The notes: generated by a model from the sequence alone, not told the origin. DNA of 64,000 nt from Conchocele bisecta (GCA_029237695.1 CM055275.1:86850433-86914432); one strand, 5' to 3'; shown: positions 35,085 through 47,047, counted from the first letter of the stretch. Numbers and translations: made by a program.

Positions 35085-36507
35085 ACCCCCGCAACTAGTT
35101 GTGGGGGTTACTGGATTCAGGTTGTCCGTCCGTCTTGTGCATCTGTGAGTCCGTCCTTCACAAAACTTAACATCAGAGAACTATTGTTATAACTTCTATC
35201 TCCTTCATCTAAATGCTTAATATTTCACATGTATTCACACATGCATTCCTGTCAGGCTCTATTACCATGCCGTGCCAAATCCACGACCGTCCAACCCCCA
35301 CTGACCCAATTCTCAAGGTCAAATACTTAGTCTCTTTACAAAAAAAGTAAACATCAGAGAAATATGTTATATCTTCTATTTCCTTCATTCTTAAAATGGC
35401 TTAATATTTCACACATGCATTCCTGTAAGTCTACTACCATGCTGTGCCAACTCCACGACCGTCCAACCCCCGCTGATCCCAAAAGGTCAAGGTCAAATAC
35501 TTAGTCTCTTTACAAAACTTAACATCAGAGAAATAAGTTATAACTTCTATTTCCTTCATTGAAAATTCTTTAAATATCATCGTGCATTCTCTAAGGTTGT
35601 TACTATTCCAATGCTGTGACAAATCTATGACCGTCCAACCTCGCCTGATCTCAAGGTCAAGTCACAAATACTTATCTATAAAAAACAAAACTTAACCCAT
35701 CAAGAAATAATGTTATAAACTGCTATTTCCTTCAAGGTCTAAAATGCTTAATATAACACATGCATTCTGTTAAGTCTTCTATAATCTTGTGCCAACTCCA
35801 CGACCGTCCAACCCCCGCTTGAATCAAGGTCAAGGTTAAAATAATTGGGTCTCGTTTACCAAAACTATCAAGAAATAAGTTATAACTTCTATTTCCTTCA
35901 TTAAAATTCTTATATTTCATCACATCGTCAGTCATCCGCTAAGTGTACTATCATGCTGTGCCATACATCTCCACGACCACCACCCCCGCTGATCCCAAGG
36001 TCAAGTCAAATAATTGGTCTCTTTACAAAACTTAACATCAGAGAAATAAGTTATAACTTCTATTTCCTTCATTGAAAATTCTTAATATTTCACTCGTGCA
36101 TTCCGCTAAGGTTGTACTATCATGCTGTGACAAATCTACGACCGTCCAACCCCCGCTGATCCCAAGGTCAAGGTCACATACTTAGTCTATTTACAAAACT
36201 TAACATCAGAGAAATATGTTATAACTTCTATTTCTTTCATCGAACATTCTTAATATTTCATGCATGCATTCCTCTAATGCTCTACTATCATGCTGTGACA
36301 AATCCCCGCTGATCTCGAGGTCAAGGTCACATACTTAGTCTCTTTACAAAACTTAACATCAAATAATTCGGTTATAACTTATATTTCCTTACTCGGATCT
36401 GCTTCAGATTTCACACACGCATTGCTCCAATGGACCTCTACCACCCTGTGACAAATTCACGTTCGTGTCGCCCCCGCTTAGCCCAGAGTCAAGGTCACAA
36501 GCCCACA
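35085..36507. repeat. Divergent ~165-bp tandem repeats (old array)
   Basis: Opens with ACCCCCGCAACTAGTTGTGG. About eight divergent copies follow, with CAAAACTTAACATCAGAGAA, TTATAACTTCTATTTCCTTC and GACCGTCCAACCCCCGCTGA. Identity between copies is visibly lower than in the adjoining array. Confidence 0.8.
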
Positions 36508-39500
36508 CATTTTTATGCCCCCGCCACCGAATGGTGAGGGGGGCATATAGTGTTACCGGCGTCCGTACGTACGTACGTACGTACGTACGTACGTCCCGAA
36601 ACCTTAACGCTGGGTAAATGGCTTATAATTTCTGTTTCCTTGCTCGGATCTGCTTCACATTTCACACACGCATTGCTCCAATGGTCCTCTACCGCCCTGT
36701 GACAAATCCACATTCGTCCCGCCCCCGCTAAGCCCAGGTCAAGGTCACAGACTTGGTGCGTTCGAAACCTTAACGCTGGGTAAATGGCTTATAATTTCTG
36801 TTTCCTTGCTCGGATCTGCTTCACATTTCACACACGCATTGCTCCAATGGTCCTCTACCGCCCTGTGACAAATCCACATTCGTCCCGCCCCCGCTAAGCC
36901 CAGGGTCAAGGTCACAGACTTGGTGCTTTCGAAACCTTAACGCTGGGTAAATGGCTTATAATTTCTGTTTCCTTGCTCGGATCTGCTTCACATTTCACAC
37001 ACGCATTGCTCCAATGGTCCTCTACCGCCCTGTGACAAATCCACATTCGTCCCGCCCCCGCTAAGCCCAGGGTCAAGGTCACAGACTTGGTGCGTTCGAA
37101 ACCTTAACGCTGGGTAAATGGCTTATAATTTCTGTTTCCTTGCTCGGATCTGCTTCACATTTCACACACGCATTGCTCCAATGGTCCTCTACCGCCCTGT
37201 GACAAATCCATATTCGTCCCCGCCCCCGCAAGCCCAGGGTCAAGGTCACAGACTTGGTGCTTTCGAAACCTTAACGCTGGGTAAATGGCTTATAATTTCT
37301 GTTTCCTTGCTCGGATCTGCTTCACATTTCACACACGCATTGCTCCAATGGTCCTCTACCGCCCTGTGACAAATCCACATTCGTCCCGCCCCCGCTAAGC
37401 CCAGGGTCAAGGTCACAGACTTGGTGCGTTCGAAACCTTAACGCTGGGTAAATGGCTTATAATTTCTGTTTCCTTGCTCGGATCTGCTTCACATTTCACA
37501 CACGCATTGCTCCAATGGTCCTCTACCGCCCTGTGACAAATCCACATTCGCCCCGCCCCCGCTAAGCCCAGGGTCAAGGTCACAGACTTGGTGCTTTCGA
37601 AACCTTAACGCTGGGTAAATGGCTTATAATTTCTGTTTCCTTGCTCGGATCTGCTTCACATTTCACACACGCATTGCTCCAATGGTCCTCTACCGCCCTG
37701 TGACAAATCCACATTCGTCCCGCCCCCGCTAAGCCCAGGGTCAAGGTCACAGACTTGGTGCGTTCGAAACCTTAACGCTGGGTAAATGGCTTATAATTTC
37801 TGTTTCCTTGCTCGGATCTGCTTCACATTTCACACACGCATTGCTCCAATGGTCCTCTACCGCCCTGTGACAAATCCATATTCGTCCCGCCCCCGCTAAG
37901 CCCAGGGTCAAGGTCACAGACTTGGTGCTTTCGAAACCTTAACGCTGGGTAAATGGCTTATTATTTCTGTTTCCTTGCTCGGATCTGCTTCACATTTCAC
38001 ACACGCATTGCTCCAATGGTCCTCTACCGCCCTGTGACAAATCCACATTCGTCCCGCCCCCGCTAAGCCCAGGGTCAAGGTCACAGACTTGGTGCTTTCG
38101 AAACCTTAACGTTGGGTAAATGGCTTATAATTTTAATTTCTGTTTCCTTGCTCGGATCTGCTTCACATTTCACACACGCATTGCTCTAATGGTCCTCTAC
38201 CGCCCTGTGACAAATCCACATTCGTCCCACCCCCGCTAAGCCCAGGGTCAAGGTCACAGACTTGGTGCTTTCTAAACCTTAACGCTGGGTAAATGGCTTA
38301 TAATTTCTGTTTCCTTGCTCGGATCTGCTTCATATTTCACACACGCATTGCTCCAATGGTCCTCTACCGCCCTGTGACAAATCCACATTCGTCCCGCCCC
38401 CGCTAAGCCCAGGGTCAAGGTCACAGACTTGGTGCGTTCGAAACCTTAACGCTGGGTAAATGGCTTATAATTTCTGTTTCCTTGCTCGGATCTGCTTCAC
38501 ATTTCACACACGCATTGCTCCAATGGTCCTCTACCGCCCTGTGACAAATCCACATTCGTCCTGCCCCCGCTAAGCCCAGGGTCAAGGTCACAGACTTGGT
38601 GCGTTCGAAACCTTAACGCTGGGTAAATGGCTTATAATTTCTGTTTCCTTGCTCGGATCTGCTTCACATTTCACACACGCATTGCTCCAATGGTCCTCTA
38701 CCGCCCTGTGACAAATCCACATTCGTCCCGCCCCCGCTAAGCCCAGGGTCAAGGTCACAGACTTGGTGCGTTCGAAACCTTAACGCTGGGTAAATGGCTT
38801 ATAATTTCTGTTTCCTTGCTCGGATCTGCTTCACATTTCACACACGCATTGCTCCAATCGTCCTCTACCGCCCTGTGACAAATCCACATTCGTCCTGCCC
38901 CCCGCTAAGCCCAGGGTCAAGGTCACAGACTTGGTGCGTTCGAAACCTTAACGCTGGGTAAATGGCTTATAATTTCTGTTTCCTTGCTCGGATCTGCTTC
39001 ACATTTCACACACGCATTGCTCCAATGGTCCTCTACCGCCCTGTGACAAATCCATATTCGTCCCGCCCCCGCTAAGCCCAGGGTCAAGGTCACAGACTTG
39101 GTGCTTTCGAAACCTTAACGCTGGGTAAATGGCTTATTATTTCTGTTTCCTTGCTCGGATCTGCTTCACATTTCACACACGCATTGCTCCAATGGTCCTC
39201 TACCGCTCTGTGACAAATCCACATTCGTCCCGCCCCCCGCTAAGCCCAGGGTCAAGGTCACATACTTGGTGCTTTCGAAACCTTAACGTTGGTAAATGGC
39301 TTATAATTTCTGTTTCCTTGCTCGGATCTGCTTCACATTTCACACACGCATTGCTCTAATGGTCCCTCTACCGCCCTGTGACAAATCCACATCGTCCCGC
39401 CCCCGCTAAGCCCAGGGTCAAGGTCACAGACTTGGTGCTTTCTAAACCTTAACGCTGGGTAAATGGCTTATAATTTCTGTTTCCTTGCTCGGATCTGCTT

Positions 39501-41045
39501 CACATTTCACACACGCATTGCTCCAATGTCCTCCTACCGCCCTGTGACAAATCCACATTCGTCCCGCCCGCTAAGACCCAGGGTCAAGGTCACAGACTTG
39601 GTGCGTTCGAAACCTTAACGCTGGGTAAATGGCTTATAATTTCTGTTTCCTTGCTCGGATCTGCTTCACATTTCACACACGCATTGCTCCAATGGTCCTC
39701 TACCGCCCTGTGACAAATCCATATTCGTCCCGCCCCCGCTAAGCCCAGGGTCAAGGTCACAGACTTGGTGCTTTCGAAACCTTAACGCTGGGTAAATGGC
39801 TTATTATTTCTGTTTCCTTGCTCGGATCTGCTTCACATTTCACACACGCATTGCTCCAATGGTCCTCTACCGCCCTGTGACAAATCCACATTCGTCCCGC
39901 CCCCGCTAAGCCCAGGGTCAAGGTCACAGACTTGGTGCTTTCGAAACCTTAACGTTGGGTAAATGGCTTATAATTTCTGTTTCCTTGCTCGGATCTGCTT
40001 CACATTTCACACACGCATTGCTCTAATGGTCCTCTACCGCCCTGTGACAAATCCACATTCGTCCCGCCCCCGCTAAGCCCAGGGTCAAGGTCACAGACTT
40101 GGTGCTTTCTAAACCTTAACGCTGGGTAAATGGCTTATAATTTCTGTTTCCTTGCTCGGATCTGCTTCACATTTCACACACGCATTGCTCCAATGGTCCT
40201 CTACCGCCCTGTGACAAATCCACATTCGTCCCGCCCGCTAAGCCCAGGGTCAAGGTCACAGACTTGGTGCGTTCGAAACCTTAACGCTGGGTAAATGGCT
40301 TATAATTTCTGTTTCCTTGCTCGGATCTGCTTCACATTTCACACACGCATTGCTCCAATGGTCCTCTACTGCCCTGTGACAAATCCATATTCGTCCCGCC
40401 CCCGCTAAGCCCAGGGTCAAGGTCACAGACTTGGTGCTTTCGAAACCTTAACGCTGGGTAAATGGCTTATAATTTCTGTTTCCTTGCTCGGATCTGCTTC
40501 ACATTTCACACACGCATTGCTCCAATGGTCCTCTACCGCCCTGTGACAAATCCACATTCGTCCCGCCCCCGCTAAGCCCAGGGTCAAGGTCACAGACTTG
40601 GTGCGTTCGAAACCTTAACGCTGGTAAATGGCTTATAATTTCTGTTTCCTTGCTCGGATCTGCTTCACATTTCACACACACATTGCTCTAATGGTCCTCT
40701 ACCGCCCTGTGACAAATCCACATTCGTCCCGACCCCGCTAAGCCCAGGGTCAAGGTCACAGACTTGGTGCTTTCAAAACCTTAACACTGGGTAAATGGCT
40801 TATAATTTCTGTTTCCTTGCTCGGATCTGCTTCACATTTCACACACGCATTGCTCCAATGGTCCTCTACTGCCCTGTGACAAATCCACATTCGTCCCGCC
40901 CCCGCTAAGCCCAGGGTCAAGGTCACAGACTTGGTGCGTTCGAAACCTTAACGCTCGGGTAAATGGCTTATAATCAAATATGCCTCGTTTTCTTTGGCTG
41001 CCAGCGGGGGCATTCGTGTGCCGACAGGCCACATTTCTAGTTTTA
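36508..41045. repeat. Homogeneous 167-bp tandem array, ~26 units, with inverted ends
   Basis: Opens with TATGCCCCCGCCACCGAATG and an ACGT run (36563-36592). Then come 26 near-identical 167-bp units anchored on GGCTTATAATTTCTGTTTCC (first at 36621, last at 40966). It closes with GCCAGCGGGGGCATTCGTGT. The ends TGCCCCCGC / GCGGGGGCA are inverted, suggesting a non-autonomous transposon that has expanded its internal repeat. Units alternate between GGTGCGTTCG and GGTGCTTTCG versions, pointing to amplification of multi-unit blocks. Confidence 0.9.
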
Positions 41046-41278
41046 TTTTTGTTTACATATTTAGGGGTACCTGGGCCGACGCGGGGGTATTCCGTAAGCC
41101 TCACTTACTGACAAATCTAGTTGCTGTCTCTTGATGTGTAAACAGTAGTGTTGTTTTTATTTTACCCAATTAAAATTTTGAAATACCCAATTGCTTCAGA
41201 CATGATGGAGTAACAATACTCAATTACTGATTCCTTATCTGGAGCCCTGTTGTTATTGTAATTTTAGTGCAGGTATGA

Positions 41279-41590
41279 TTCTACGGAGCCCCGCAGTGGA
41301 CATGGATTTTTTTAATTAATTCGTTCCCACGAAATAACAATTCGTTCCCTCAATTTAACAATTCGTTCCCTCGAATTAACAATTCGTTCACACGATATAA
41401 CAATTCATTCCCTCAAATTAACAATTCGTTCCCCCGATCCGACGACGACCACGTTCCCTCAATTTAATAATTCGTTCCATTTAATTAACAATTCGTTCAC
41501 ACGATATAAAAATTCGTTCCCTCAAATTAACAATTAACGAATTATTAAAAAAAGAATTCTACGTCCCATGCGGAGCTCCGTACATTTCCG
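41279..41590. repeat. MITE with TACGGAGC termini and inner minisatellite
   Basis: Imperfect ~20-bp inverted ends TACGGAGCCCCGCAGTGGAC and GTCCCATGCGGAGCTCCGTA enclose about ten ~20-bp units (AACAATTCGTTCCC). Same family as 4272-4632. Confidence 0.8.
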
Positions 41591-41794
41591 TCTGTACTCG
41601 GTCGTGCTGTTGAAGGAAAGTAAACGCCCTAAGGAAAATATCAAATAATACTTACATTGGAATGGGCGACGTTGTTGTTGTTGTAACCACGTGATCATGC
41701 ACCTTGAAGATCACTTACACAAATGCTGAAATGATGGAGTGTCCGGTTAGAGATTATGTGGAGGAAACCAGCGTAGATTACAAACATGTGGGAA

Positions 41795-41935
41795 ATTAAT
41801 CCTTGTCTGATTTTGGGAATTTCCCTCCTGATGGACAGGTTAAATACGGGATAGTTTAACCAGTTGGACCGGCCTTACATGACCTTAGCTGTTGATAGAC
41901 CATTAAACACAATTAATTAATCAATCATTCTCTGA
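41795..41935 (+). mobile_element. SINE-like retroposon, 3' part
   Basis: GATTTTGGGAATTTCCCTCC to GATAGACCATTAAACAC plus an ATTAATCA tail; the 5' half is missing. Confidence 0.65.
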
Positions 41936-42242
41936 CTTTTTGCGGGTTTATAAACATACTTGTTTCACAATGTCACCATCCCTGTCGCGCTTTATCCAAC
42001 TGTGAATTGTCGAGTTAGCCCCCTTTTCCACTTGTAGTCACGTTTTAATTTTAATTGCAGTAGACTCTATACAAATTGTATACAATTGTCATTACATGGT
42101 GTACGGTTGAATGTAAGATTTATAGGTAAGCCATATTATAAACTTCCTTAACACGCATATTCAGTTGTGTAAATTTCCTTCACGTCTCTGGTGGCTTCTC
42201 ATGCCGTTGTTTTAAGCAGTATATGTGATAAATTGACGTACG

Positions 42243-42530
42243 TAGATATACTTATCTAGCAAAGTATACTTTGAGGGAGTAATCATTTATTTTTACAGAA
42301 ATGCATTATTTCCTCTAGAACTAACGACTGCATATATTTGATGATTAAAAGTATGCAGAATTATTATAATACTGAATTTATTACATTATCACAGCCAAAA
42401 TGGCTGTGATAATGTAATAAATTCAGTGTAATAAAAATTAATAAATGTATCCTTAAATTGAAAATGTCTCCCTCAATGCAGACTTTGCTAGATAAGTATA
42501 CTTTGCAATGTTGGTGAAATAGGCTACAGG
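42243..42530. repeat. MITE with TATACTTATCTAGC ends and central palindrome
   Basis: Ends ACTTATCTAGCAAAGTATAC and GTATACTTTGCAATGTTGGT are part of inverted termini. The centre holds the perfect hairpin ATCACAGCCAAAATGGCTGTGAT. Confidence 0.8.
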
Positions 42531-43014
42531 TGTCGTCGTTTCTGAACATCTATCGGCAATATCAACGCGGAATCAAGCAGTTTGATTGGCTGTGCCTGAG
42601 CTGTAGCACAGCTTAGGCTCAGCCATTCAAGCTGTTTGCGTTCAAGCACAATATTCAAGTATTTTATAATGAAGAAATGTATAAATATTGGCAAGATTAA
42701 CGCAGGCGGTGGCGATAAACAGTCCAACGTGTTTATTAGCGACATCGGTTGCTGAAATTGTCACTGGTAGATGCTGAACTTTTTAAGAAGCAGGACTGAT
42801 AAAATAAATGACTGTACGTTGTGTTGTACGTTATAATAGCGATGTTAGTTGTCGGAATTTGATACAGGTCGCTGGTAAATGCTGCTGAACGTTGTAAAAA
42901 GCTGGAGGGATGACAAATAGACGGATAACTGTTCAACTTTCTTAGTTAACAACGATATCAGTTGTTGGAATTTGCGATAGTTTACTGGTAGCTGCGGGAC
43001 GGTTTAAAGGTATA
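42531..43014. other. No gene seen
   Basis: Includes an inverted pair around AGCTGTAGCACAGCT and a direct echo of 33060-33250 (TTGATTGGCTG.GCCTGAGCTG). Nothing else supported. Confidence 0.4.
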
Positions 43015-43505
43015 TGCTCACTCAGCAGGCATAAAATGCTCTTTATCGGAATTAAATAAGTGTACCACTGTGTCGCTATTCCACCAGTTCTAAAAATTAC
43101 GAGTGCCATTATACAGATATAATCATGTAGTAATATTTATTTTACTGATAGTTACTCGCGGTTGTATAAGGCTATTTTCATATGCAAATGAGCCATGATA
43201 TTGTTTAATTATTTATACTAATTAAACGCGTCACCTGAAAATATTTTTGACACATTATAAAGTATGATCATCGCACATCAAAACATAAATACTGAGAATA
43301 AATAGTAATGTCAATTAACATTTTAAGGAAACACGGTTATCGCCCCTGATATCAGTGTGGAGAGTTACGTCTGATATAAAATGTATAATAATGCCAATCA
43401 CTATGTGGGTAATTGTGGGTTAATGTTTATTTTGCCAGAAAAATTATCAGCTGATGTCTGTGATATGAAGAACAGTTTGTGCCTACTGAGTGGGCATGTA
43501 CTTTA
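43015..43505. repeat. Dispersed ~500-bp repeat, copy 2
   Basis: Same orientation as 3015-3535, with the same internal order of blocks to AACAGTTTGTGCCTACTGAG. Confidence 0.75.
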
Positions 43506-43625
43506 AGAAGCAGGAGGGATATAAAAAAAACTGGTGATAAAGTGTTGCGCGTGTTAATAGCGATATTGGTTGTTGGAATTTACTGCGCACCGCTAGCAGA
43601 CAACAAAAAATTGTAGGAAGCAAGG

Positions 43626-43720
43626 ACCCGTTTCACTAAACTTCGTACGACTAAACTGTTCGTAAGTGCAAATTTATTATCGTCTTGAAATTTCAATTGA
43701 TAGGTTTACATTTAACTGCA
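43626..43720. repeat. Left half of CGTACGACTA MITE
   Basis: Starts GGACCCGTTTCACTAAAC, then CGTACGACTA..GTTCGTAAGTGCAAA as in 5522-5746. It stops within its central part about 10 bp before the Polinton-side hairpin. Confidence 0.65.
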
Positions 43721-43730
43721 GCCTATTCTA

Positions 43731-43838
43731 GTAGTATATAAGAGTCACAATGATACCACCACCCTCTGGAAGGCACCGGCTACGCGCGGTGCCCCCCACC
43801 GCATGGTGGTATCATTGGTGACTCTTATATACTACTCG
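43731..43838. repeat. Hairpin at left end of the Polinton
   Basis: Arms AGTAGTATATAAGAGTCAC and GTGACTCTTATATACTACT, extended by ATGATACCACCA / TGGTGGTATCAT, around a GC-rich loop. It begins with AGTA. Polinton termini commonly begin with AG, so this may be the left terminus folded back. The arms also place a TATATAAG box on each strand. Confidence 0.6.
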
Positions 43839-43866
43839 GATTTCCCCCACTGTTCGGCGGGTATGT

Positions 43867-44256
43867 ATGAGAAGAATGGAAAAATATTTTTCATCAACCT
43901 CGAGACCATATATTTATGACATGAGAAGATACACCCTATTAGAGATAATACTCCCTATGTTATACTCAGTATATATATGTAACATAATGTTTCTAGTTAA
44001 GTGTGCGTGGTTGAAGACAGGTAGTCACGAGAGATGTTTTCGCACCGGTATTTACGAATATTGCAAACATCACCGTGCATGGATGCGAAGAGGTTCCGTT
44101 TCGCCTCGCCCATGTCGGCATTGTGGGGTAGGGACCAAAGCCGAGTCATTGCTATGTCCACCATGCGGTGGAACTCAGGCTACTCATCGAATGGTTAACA
44201 AGGAATTACGTGCTCGCAAGTATTATCGTTTAGTAATAATTCAAATCGGAAAGTAA
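43867..44256 (+). CDS. Small zinc-ribbon-like protein of the Polinton
   Basis: 129 residues. The C-terminal half carries several C/H pairs: CFRTGIYEYCKHH, then PCRHCGVGTKAESLLCPPCGG in which CRHC and CPPC could bind one zinc ion. The N-terminal part (about residues 20-50) is hydrophobic (LLEIILPMLYSVYICNIMFL) and may be a membrane segment. It is the leftmost gene, transcribed into the element from the end hairpin. I recognise the CxxCGxGTK...CxxCGG arrangement as typical of small virus-encoded zinc ribbons but cannot name a function. The frame is intact. An internal start is possible, because the hydrophobic part could be non-coding. Confidence 0.5.
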   Translation: MRRMEKYFSSTSRPYIYDMRRYTLLEIILPMLYSVYICNIMFLVKCAWLKTGSHERCFRTGIYEYCKHHRAWMRRGSVSPRPCRHCGVGTKAESLLCPPCGGTQATHRMVNKELRARKYYRLVIIQIGK

Positions 44257-44865
44257 GTTAGAAAGATAGAATCGATCTGATGTGTAGTTTTTGATAAGTC
44301 ACGGTGTTTCTACAGCATTAAAACACTGTAAAATCCATCCCAAAAGAAATCGCACTAGTGTATAAACTGAATAGATCAAAAGTGCGGACCACCTATAGAA
44401 TACAGAGCCAAGTTAGACAACTGTGTACTTCTAAAACGGGTCGTCCTTGACAGAGTTGTCTCTCTTATACCATATATTTCCACCAACAAAAGTTAGGTTT
44501 ATATACGAGAAATAAACACAGTTCATTGTCGGGACGCCGGCAATAATATCTCAACGCTGAGACAAGTTTCGCCACATGTAATTCACTCTGGCCGCTCTAC
44601 ACATTATAGCGGATGGAGGTAATGAAGAGGAAGGGTCCGCGGTATCGGTCCAATGATGGGGTGGAGGAGATGTGAGCGTAACACATCCCACTAAGCCTAA
44701 AAAAGGGGAGAGAAGAGATTTAAAGCGAAGGCTTAGTGGGATGGGCCCAGAAGGGTTTTTTTTTCTTTTTTCTTTTTTAAATTGTTAATAATTTTCCTAA
44801 AATTAATTAATAAATTGTTTACTGCATCAATATAATTAATTTTATAATTTTAAGAAAATGAAATA
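44257..44865. other. Non-coding spacer of the Polinton with hairpin and T-tract
   Basis: No gene. Holds a 14-bp stem (ATCCCACTAAGCCT / AGGCTTAGTGGGAT) at about 44684-44743, followed by a long T-rich tract. After that come two AT-rich blocks resembling AATTAATTTTAAGAAAAT in both orientations. Confidence 0.55.
44684..44785. terminator. Stem-loop followed by T-tract, possible transcript end
   Basis: Stem ATCCCACTAAGCCT / AGGCTTAGTGGGAT with a ~30-nt loop, then GGGTTTTTTTTTC and further T runs. It lies between the end of the plus-strand zinc-ribbon gene and the end of the minus-strand membrane protein gene. Function is inferred; it could equally be a structural or packaging element. Confidence 0.35.
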
Positions 44866-45534
44866 TCACAATTTCCAGGATGGTGGTGCTGTAACATTTC
44901 CTCCGACTTTATCTCCAAGTTTTACCCTCAATTTATCCCAATTAGTACTCTCAATCTTGGGCATGGTGGCGCACGCTTTGATTCTAATATCATTTTTTAA
45001 TTCTTCATATCTCCTCATTTCTTCCACAACGGATTCAAACTCTAAATTTGATATTTCATTATCGGCCAACGCTTTGACACTATAACGTCGATGCTATTTT
45101 TCTTAGACCTAGCGAGAACGGATATTCTATCATGTTTTCTACATTTTCTCTCGAGTTTTCGACCAGCCACCCTAATTAACATACAAAGTATTCCAGATAC
45201 AACTGTAATTCCACTCAAAATCCCAGCAATTGGAACTGTTAAATTGTAGATAGCGTTGCAGCAGTCCCCGCACCACTCATTACAGATAAACTTGACAGAA
45301 CCGTACTAGATGCCTCTGCTAAATTTGCAACGCGCTTATATTGTTATATTGTTTAGCGATTCTTTTTCTATTTTTACGTTCGCTAACTAAACTATCCTGC
45401 ATAACGACGATATTATCCAACCTAAAATCTAAACATCTTTCGCGAATTGGATACAGTTTTGATGGATTGGTATTGACAATTGGATACAGTGTTGATGGAG
45501 TGGTATTGACAATTGGAAGCGGTGATTCGTTCAT
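44866..45534 (-). pseudogene. Polinton membrane protein with coiled tail, broken
   Basis: Reads right to left from MNESPLPIVNT at 45534. A middle segment in another frame (45340-45240, with ANLAEASSTVLSSLSVMSGA) leads into a hydrophobic segment (VPIAGILSGITVVSGILCML) near 45240-45180. A basic stretch follows. The tail is DNEISNLEFESVVEEMRRYE at 45065-45000. The order (TM helix, basic KHD-rich linker, short EF-hand-like acidic helix pair) is one I associate with a conserved hypothetical protein of metazoan Polintons. At least three frame changes, near 45345, 45245 and 45070, break it. Role unknown, perhaps a virion membrane or scaffold protein. Confidence 0.6.
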
Positions 45535-45556
45535 GATTTTTCAATATATTAGTATT

Positions 45557-47047
45557 TTACAAATTAAGTTCAATTAACAATGAGACAATAGTGGAAGAAC
45601 TCGCTCGGTCAGCCATTTTCGTAACAAAGTTAATAACACTACCTTCGGAAAGTCTAATTAGATCATCACCGGAGAACAAAACCACCGATGAAATATCTCC
45701 AGCGAGTTTAATGACTCCAACCCCCCGTTCTTCCCCATCTACTACGAGATTTATCACGACCGCGCCCACAGGTTTACCATTAGCATTAACCGAGCAGACA
45801 GCCATTCGGAGAAGTGTACCTGGACATGGCGTATCCCCCACATTTATTACTCGCTTTGGCACAGAACGAATATTCAGAGAGCCCCTCAACCAATGGGGCC
45901 CGCTTCTCAGCCCAAACTGTTATGACACGTTTTTGCGTTTTCTTTGTTTGCAACAATCCGGCAAGGCCCCCGATAGAGGTCTCAGCACGAACCTTTTCAG
46001 TGGTCTCCTCAAGCGCTTTGTTCGCAGCTCTACGATCACGTTTCAGGTTATCGGAAACTTCGGTTATTTTTCCGTCCAGTTCAGTAAGTGCCTCTTCTCT
46101 GATGAGAGAGTCCTCTGAGCGCAACACCTCATAGGCCTCCGTAATGGTCGCCTGGTGGTCTTCCAGGGCTTTTTGAACACCCAACCGGGCCTCTTTTCGA
46201 AATTCGGTTATTTTTCCGTCTAGTTCAGCAACCGCCACTTCTCTGATGAGAGAGTCCTCTAAGCGCAACACACCATAAACCTCCGTAAGGGCCGCCTGGT
46301 GGTCTTCTCGGACTTTATCAATACCCGTTTGGACCCCCTCAACCCCCAACCGGGCCTCCTTTCGAAATTCGGTTATGTTTCCGTCTAGTTCAGTAAGTGC
46401 TGCTTCTCTGTTGAGAGAGTCTTCTAAGCGAAACACCCTATAAGCCTCCATAAGGACCGCCTGGTGATCTTCTTTGAGTCCCTCAACCCCCAACCGGGTC
46501 TCTTTTTGAAATTCTGTTATTTTTTCGTCTAGTTTAGTAAGTGCTGCTTCTCTGATGAGAGAGTCCTCTGAGCGCAACACCCTATACGCCTCCGTAAGGG
46601 CCGCCTGGTGGTCTTCTCGGGCTTTCTCAATATCCGTTCGGCCTCCCTCAATCCCCAACCGGGCCTCTTTTCGAAATTTGGTTATTTCTTCACCTAGTTC
46701 AGTAAGTCCTGCTTCTCTGTTGGGAGAGTCCTCTGATCGCAACACCCTATACGCCCTCCGTAAGAAGCCGCCCTGGTGTCTTCTTTGAGTCCCTCAATTT
46801 TCGCCCGGGTCTCTTTCCCAACTTGTGAAGTCGCCGTTAGCACTTCTACTCTAACATCTGCTATACTCCTGCGAATCCCGTTTGTGGTCTTCGATATAGT
46901 TTTATTGATCAAGGCCTTGGTTCTTCCGGTAGATAAAAAGTCACTCTCTGTCGGGACGAATCCCCCTTCTGCTGGTTCCAAATTCTTTGAATCTGTCACC
47001 CAATCCCGATTGGAATTGGAAGAACTACCTGGTCCGTATATACTCAT
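45557..47047 (-). pseudogene. Coiled-coil fibre-like protein of the Polinton, frameshifted
   Basis: Reads right to left. An N-terminal low-complexity part starts MSIYGPGSSSNSNRDW. A long coiled coil follows, built from about five ~44-residue repeats containing EDSLIREAALT and EFRKEARLG. Last comes a compact, beta-rich C-terminal domain of about 110 residues (ends IVSLLIELNL). A shaft of repeats capped by a globular head is the layout of viral attachment fibres; some adintovirus-type elements encode such proteins. Two frame changes split the gene, near 46750-46780 (between shaft start and shaft) and near 45885 (between shaft and head). The DNA repeats have likely promoted the first. A start motif (ATTGAAAAATG) precedes the ATG. 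Attachment function is inferred from architecture only. Confidence 0.6.

Noticed and set aside
36508..41045. CRISPR-like regular repeats
   Set aside because: Whole 167-bp units are tandem with no unique spacers, no cas genes are present, and the genome is eukaryotic.
36513..41104. Several open frames of 60-90 codons in the 167-bp array
   Set aside because: They translate the tandem repeat itself, differ only by repeat drift, and have no domain or start context.
45591..46118. 175-codon plus-strand frame
   Set aside because: Antisense to the coiled-coil fibre-like gene, and it crosses that gene's frameshift.
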